A stretch of DNA of 64,000 nt from Chondrus crispus (taxonomy: Eukaryota > Rhodophyta > Florideophyceae > Gigartinales > Gigartinaceae): contig NW_005179158.1 of assembly GCF_000350225.1 (NCBI RefSeq), positions 616,158 through 680,157 of the forward strand, in the 5' to 3' direction. Below, one piece after another: positions 63,486-64,000 of this stretch (the stretch's first letter is position 1; each line of letters begins with the position of its first letter). The position numbers and the translations under genes are program-made. The notes under the pieces were generated by a model. It was not told where the DNA came from. It did no database searches and saw only the letters and a program-made list of their open reading frames with translations.

Positions 63486-63498
63486 TGGTCTCCCGACC
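63486..63498 (+). promoter_or_regulatory. Primer-binding site, tRNA-Tyr-like
   Basis: TGGTCTCCCGACC lies four bases after the LTR end, as expected for LTR retrotransposons, and is identical to 45665-45677. Confidence 0.75.
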
Positions 63499-63610
63499 TA
63501 GAATTGTGTCAACGACAAATTTGACCTGGAGTTGTACTACGAAAGTGGTCTGGGTAACGGAGTCCTTTTTTTTGTTTGTACTTTTTTTTGTAGGTTCGCT
63601 TGTACGAGCG

Positions 63611-64000
63611 ATGTCGACAAGCGCCCCCGGGGACGTCGGTCCCGGGGCGGGTAGGAGCGGATCGGCAAGGGCGTCGAGGATCCCGCGAGGTCCTCGCACC
63701 CGAAGCCAGGCCAATACGGCCACGGATCCCGAAGGTCAAGAAATCCAGACGGGGATTGAAGCCGACAAGGATAACCTATCCTACAGGTTCGAGAAGATGG
63801 GCGAGGAAATTCGCCAAGAGATGACGAAAAATCTCGAGGCTGAATTAGCCCTCGTCCGGAAGCAACTGGAGTTGCAAGCATCCGAGTTCCACACTGTTTT
63901 AGGAGAGCTATCGGCTCGAGTGGATCTCGTCGAGAAGAAGCGAGGTGAGGCGACCGACGGTCTGGAGCCGGAGGTCCTAGCTTCGTTGAAAAGTTCACTC
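63611..64000 (+). CDS. Gag-like protein, N-terminal part (runs off the right edge)
   Basis: An open frame from the ATG at 63611 continues to the window end (130 codons). The first 45 residues are basic and rich in Gly, Arg and Ala (GRSGSARASRIPRGPRTRS). The rest is a long heptad-rich, probably coiled-coil stretch (NLEAELALVRKQLELQ ... ARVDLVEKKRGEA). This resembles the coiled-coil Gag N-terminus of the Gypsy element at 45768. Its position about 110 bases after the primer-binding site supports Gag of the same element. Too short to assign a superfamily. Confidence 0.6.
   Translation, partial: MSTSAPGDVGPGAGRSGSARASRIPRGPRTRSQANTATDPEGQEIQTGIEADKDNLSYRFEKMGEEIRQEMTKNLEAELALVRKQLELQASEFHTVLGELSARVDLVEKKRGEATDGLEPEVLASLKSSL

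Overview
This window is nuclear DNA from a photosynthetic, intron-poor eukaryote, most likely a red alga. Three things point that way. A nuclear gene encodes an NblA-type phycobilisome-degradation protein behind a plastid transit peptide. A plastid FKBP carries a twin-arginine thylakoid-lumen signal. The first three steps of pyrimidine synthesis are fused in one CAD-type polypeptide, an arrangement known from opisthokonts, amoebozoa and red algae but not from green plants. I infer the lineage from gene content; I could not run a phylogeny. One assembly gap (N run) lies at 3949-4007.

Left part (1 to about 22 kb): a compact block of ordinary housekeeping genes. In order: FAH (minus, runs off the left edge), TIM23 (minus), GOT1 (plus, one intron), NblA (plus), lumenal FKBP (plus), a peroxisomal-type ABCD half-transporter (minus), a 2261-residue CAD-like protein (minus), a two-RRM RNA-binding protein (plus, one intron) and a Frag1/DRAM/Sfk1 membrane protein (minus). 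Only two genes show introns, and in both the intron sits close to the 3' end. TIM23/GOT1 and CAD/RBP are divergent pairs, and a duplicated CCAAT module lies between TIM23 and GOT1. The CAD protein has intact glutaminase, carbamoyl-phosphate synthetase and aspartate transcarbamoylase domains, but its dihydroorotase domain has lost all its metal ligands.

Right part (about 22 kb to 64 kb): a dense, nested cluster of mobile elements with no convincing host gene. It holds a decayed tyrosine recombinase flanked by inverted arrays of a 23-bp palindromic repeat, a broken Ulp1/C48 protease gene, a broken pogo-like transposase, a Harbinger/DDE_Tnp_4 fragment, and a DIRS-like element with Gag, RT, RNase H and tyrosine recombinase. 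It also holds a full-length 1996-bp pogo/Tigger element with terminal inverted repeats and TA target duplication, two truncated Ty3/Gypsy elements meeting head to head, a Ty1/Copia tail and a large decayed orphan gene with a probable nuclease-like domain. One LTR family is present in three copies. Two of these are solo LTRs with perfect 5-bp target duplications, one inside the Gypsy element and one inside the orphan gene. A further LTR retrotransposon begins at the right edge and shares a tRNA-Tyr-like primer-binding site with one of the Gypsy elements. Most element genes carry frameshifts or stops. The Tigger transposase and the minus-strand Gypsy pol are the least damaged.

Several very long, nearly perfect inverted repeats lie between genes and inside elements. 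These remain the main unexplained structural signal.
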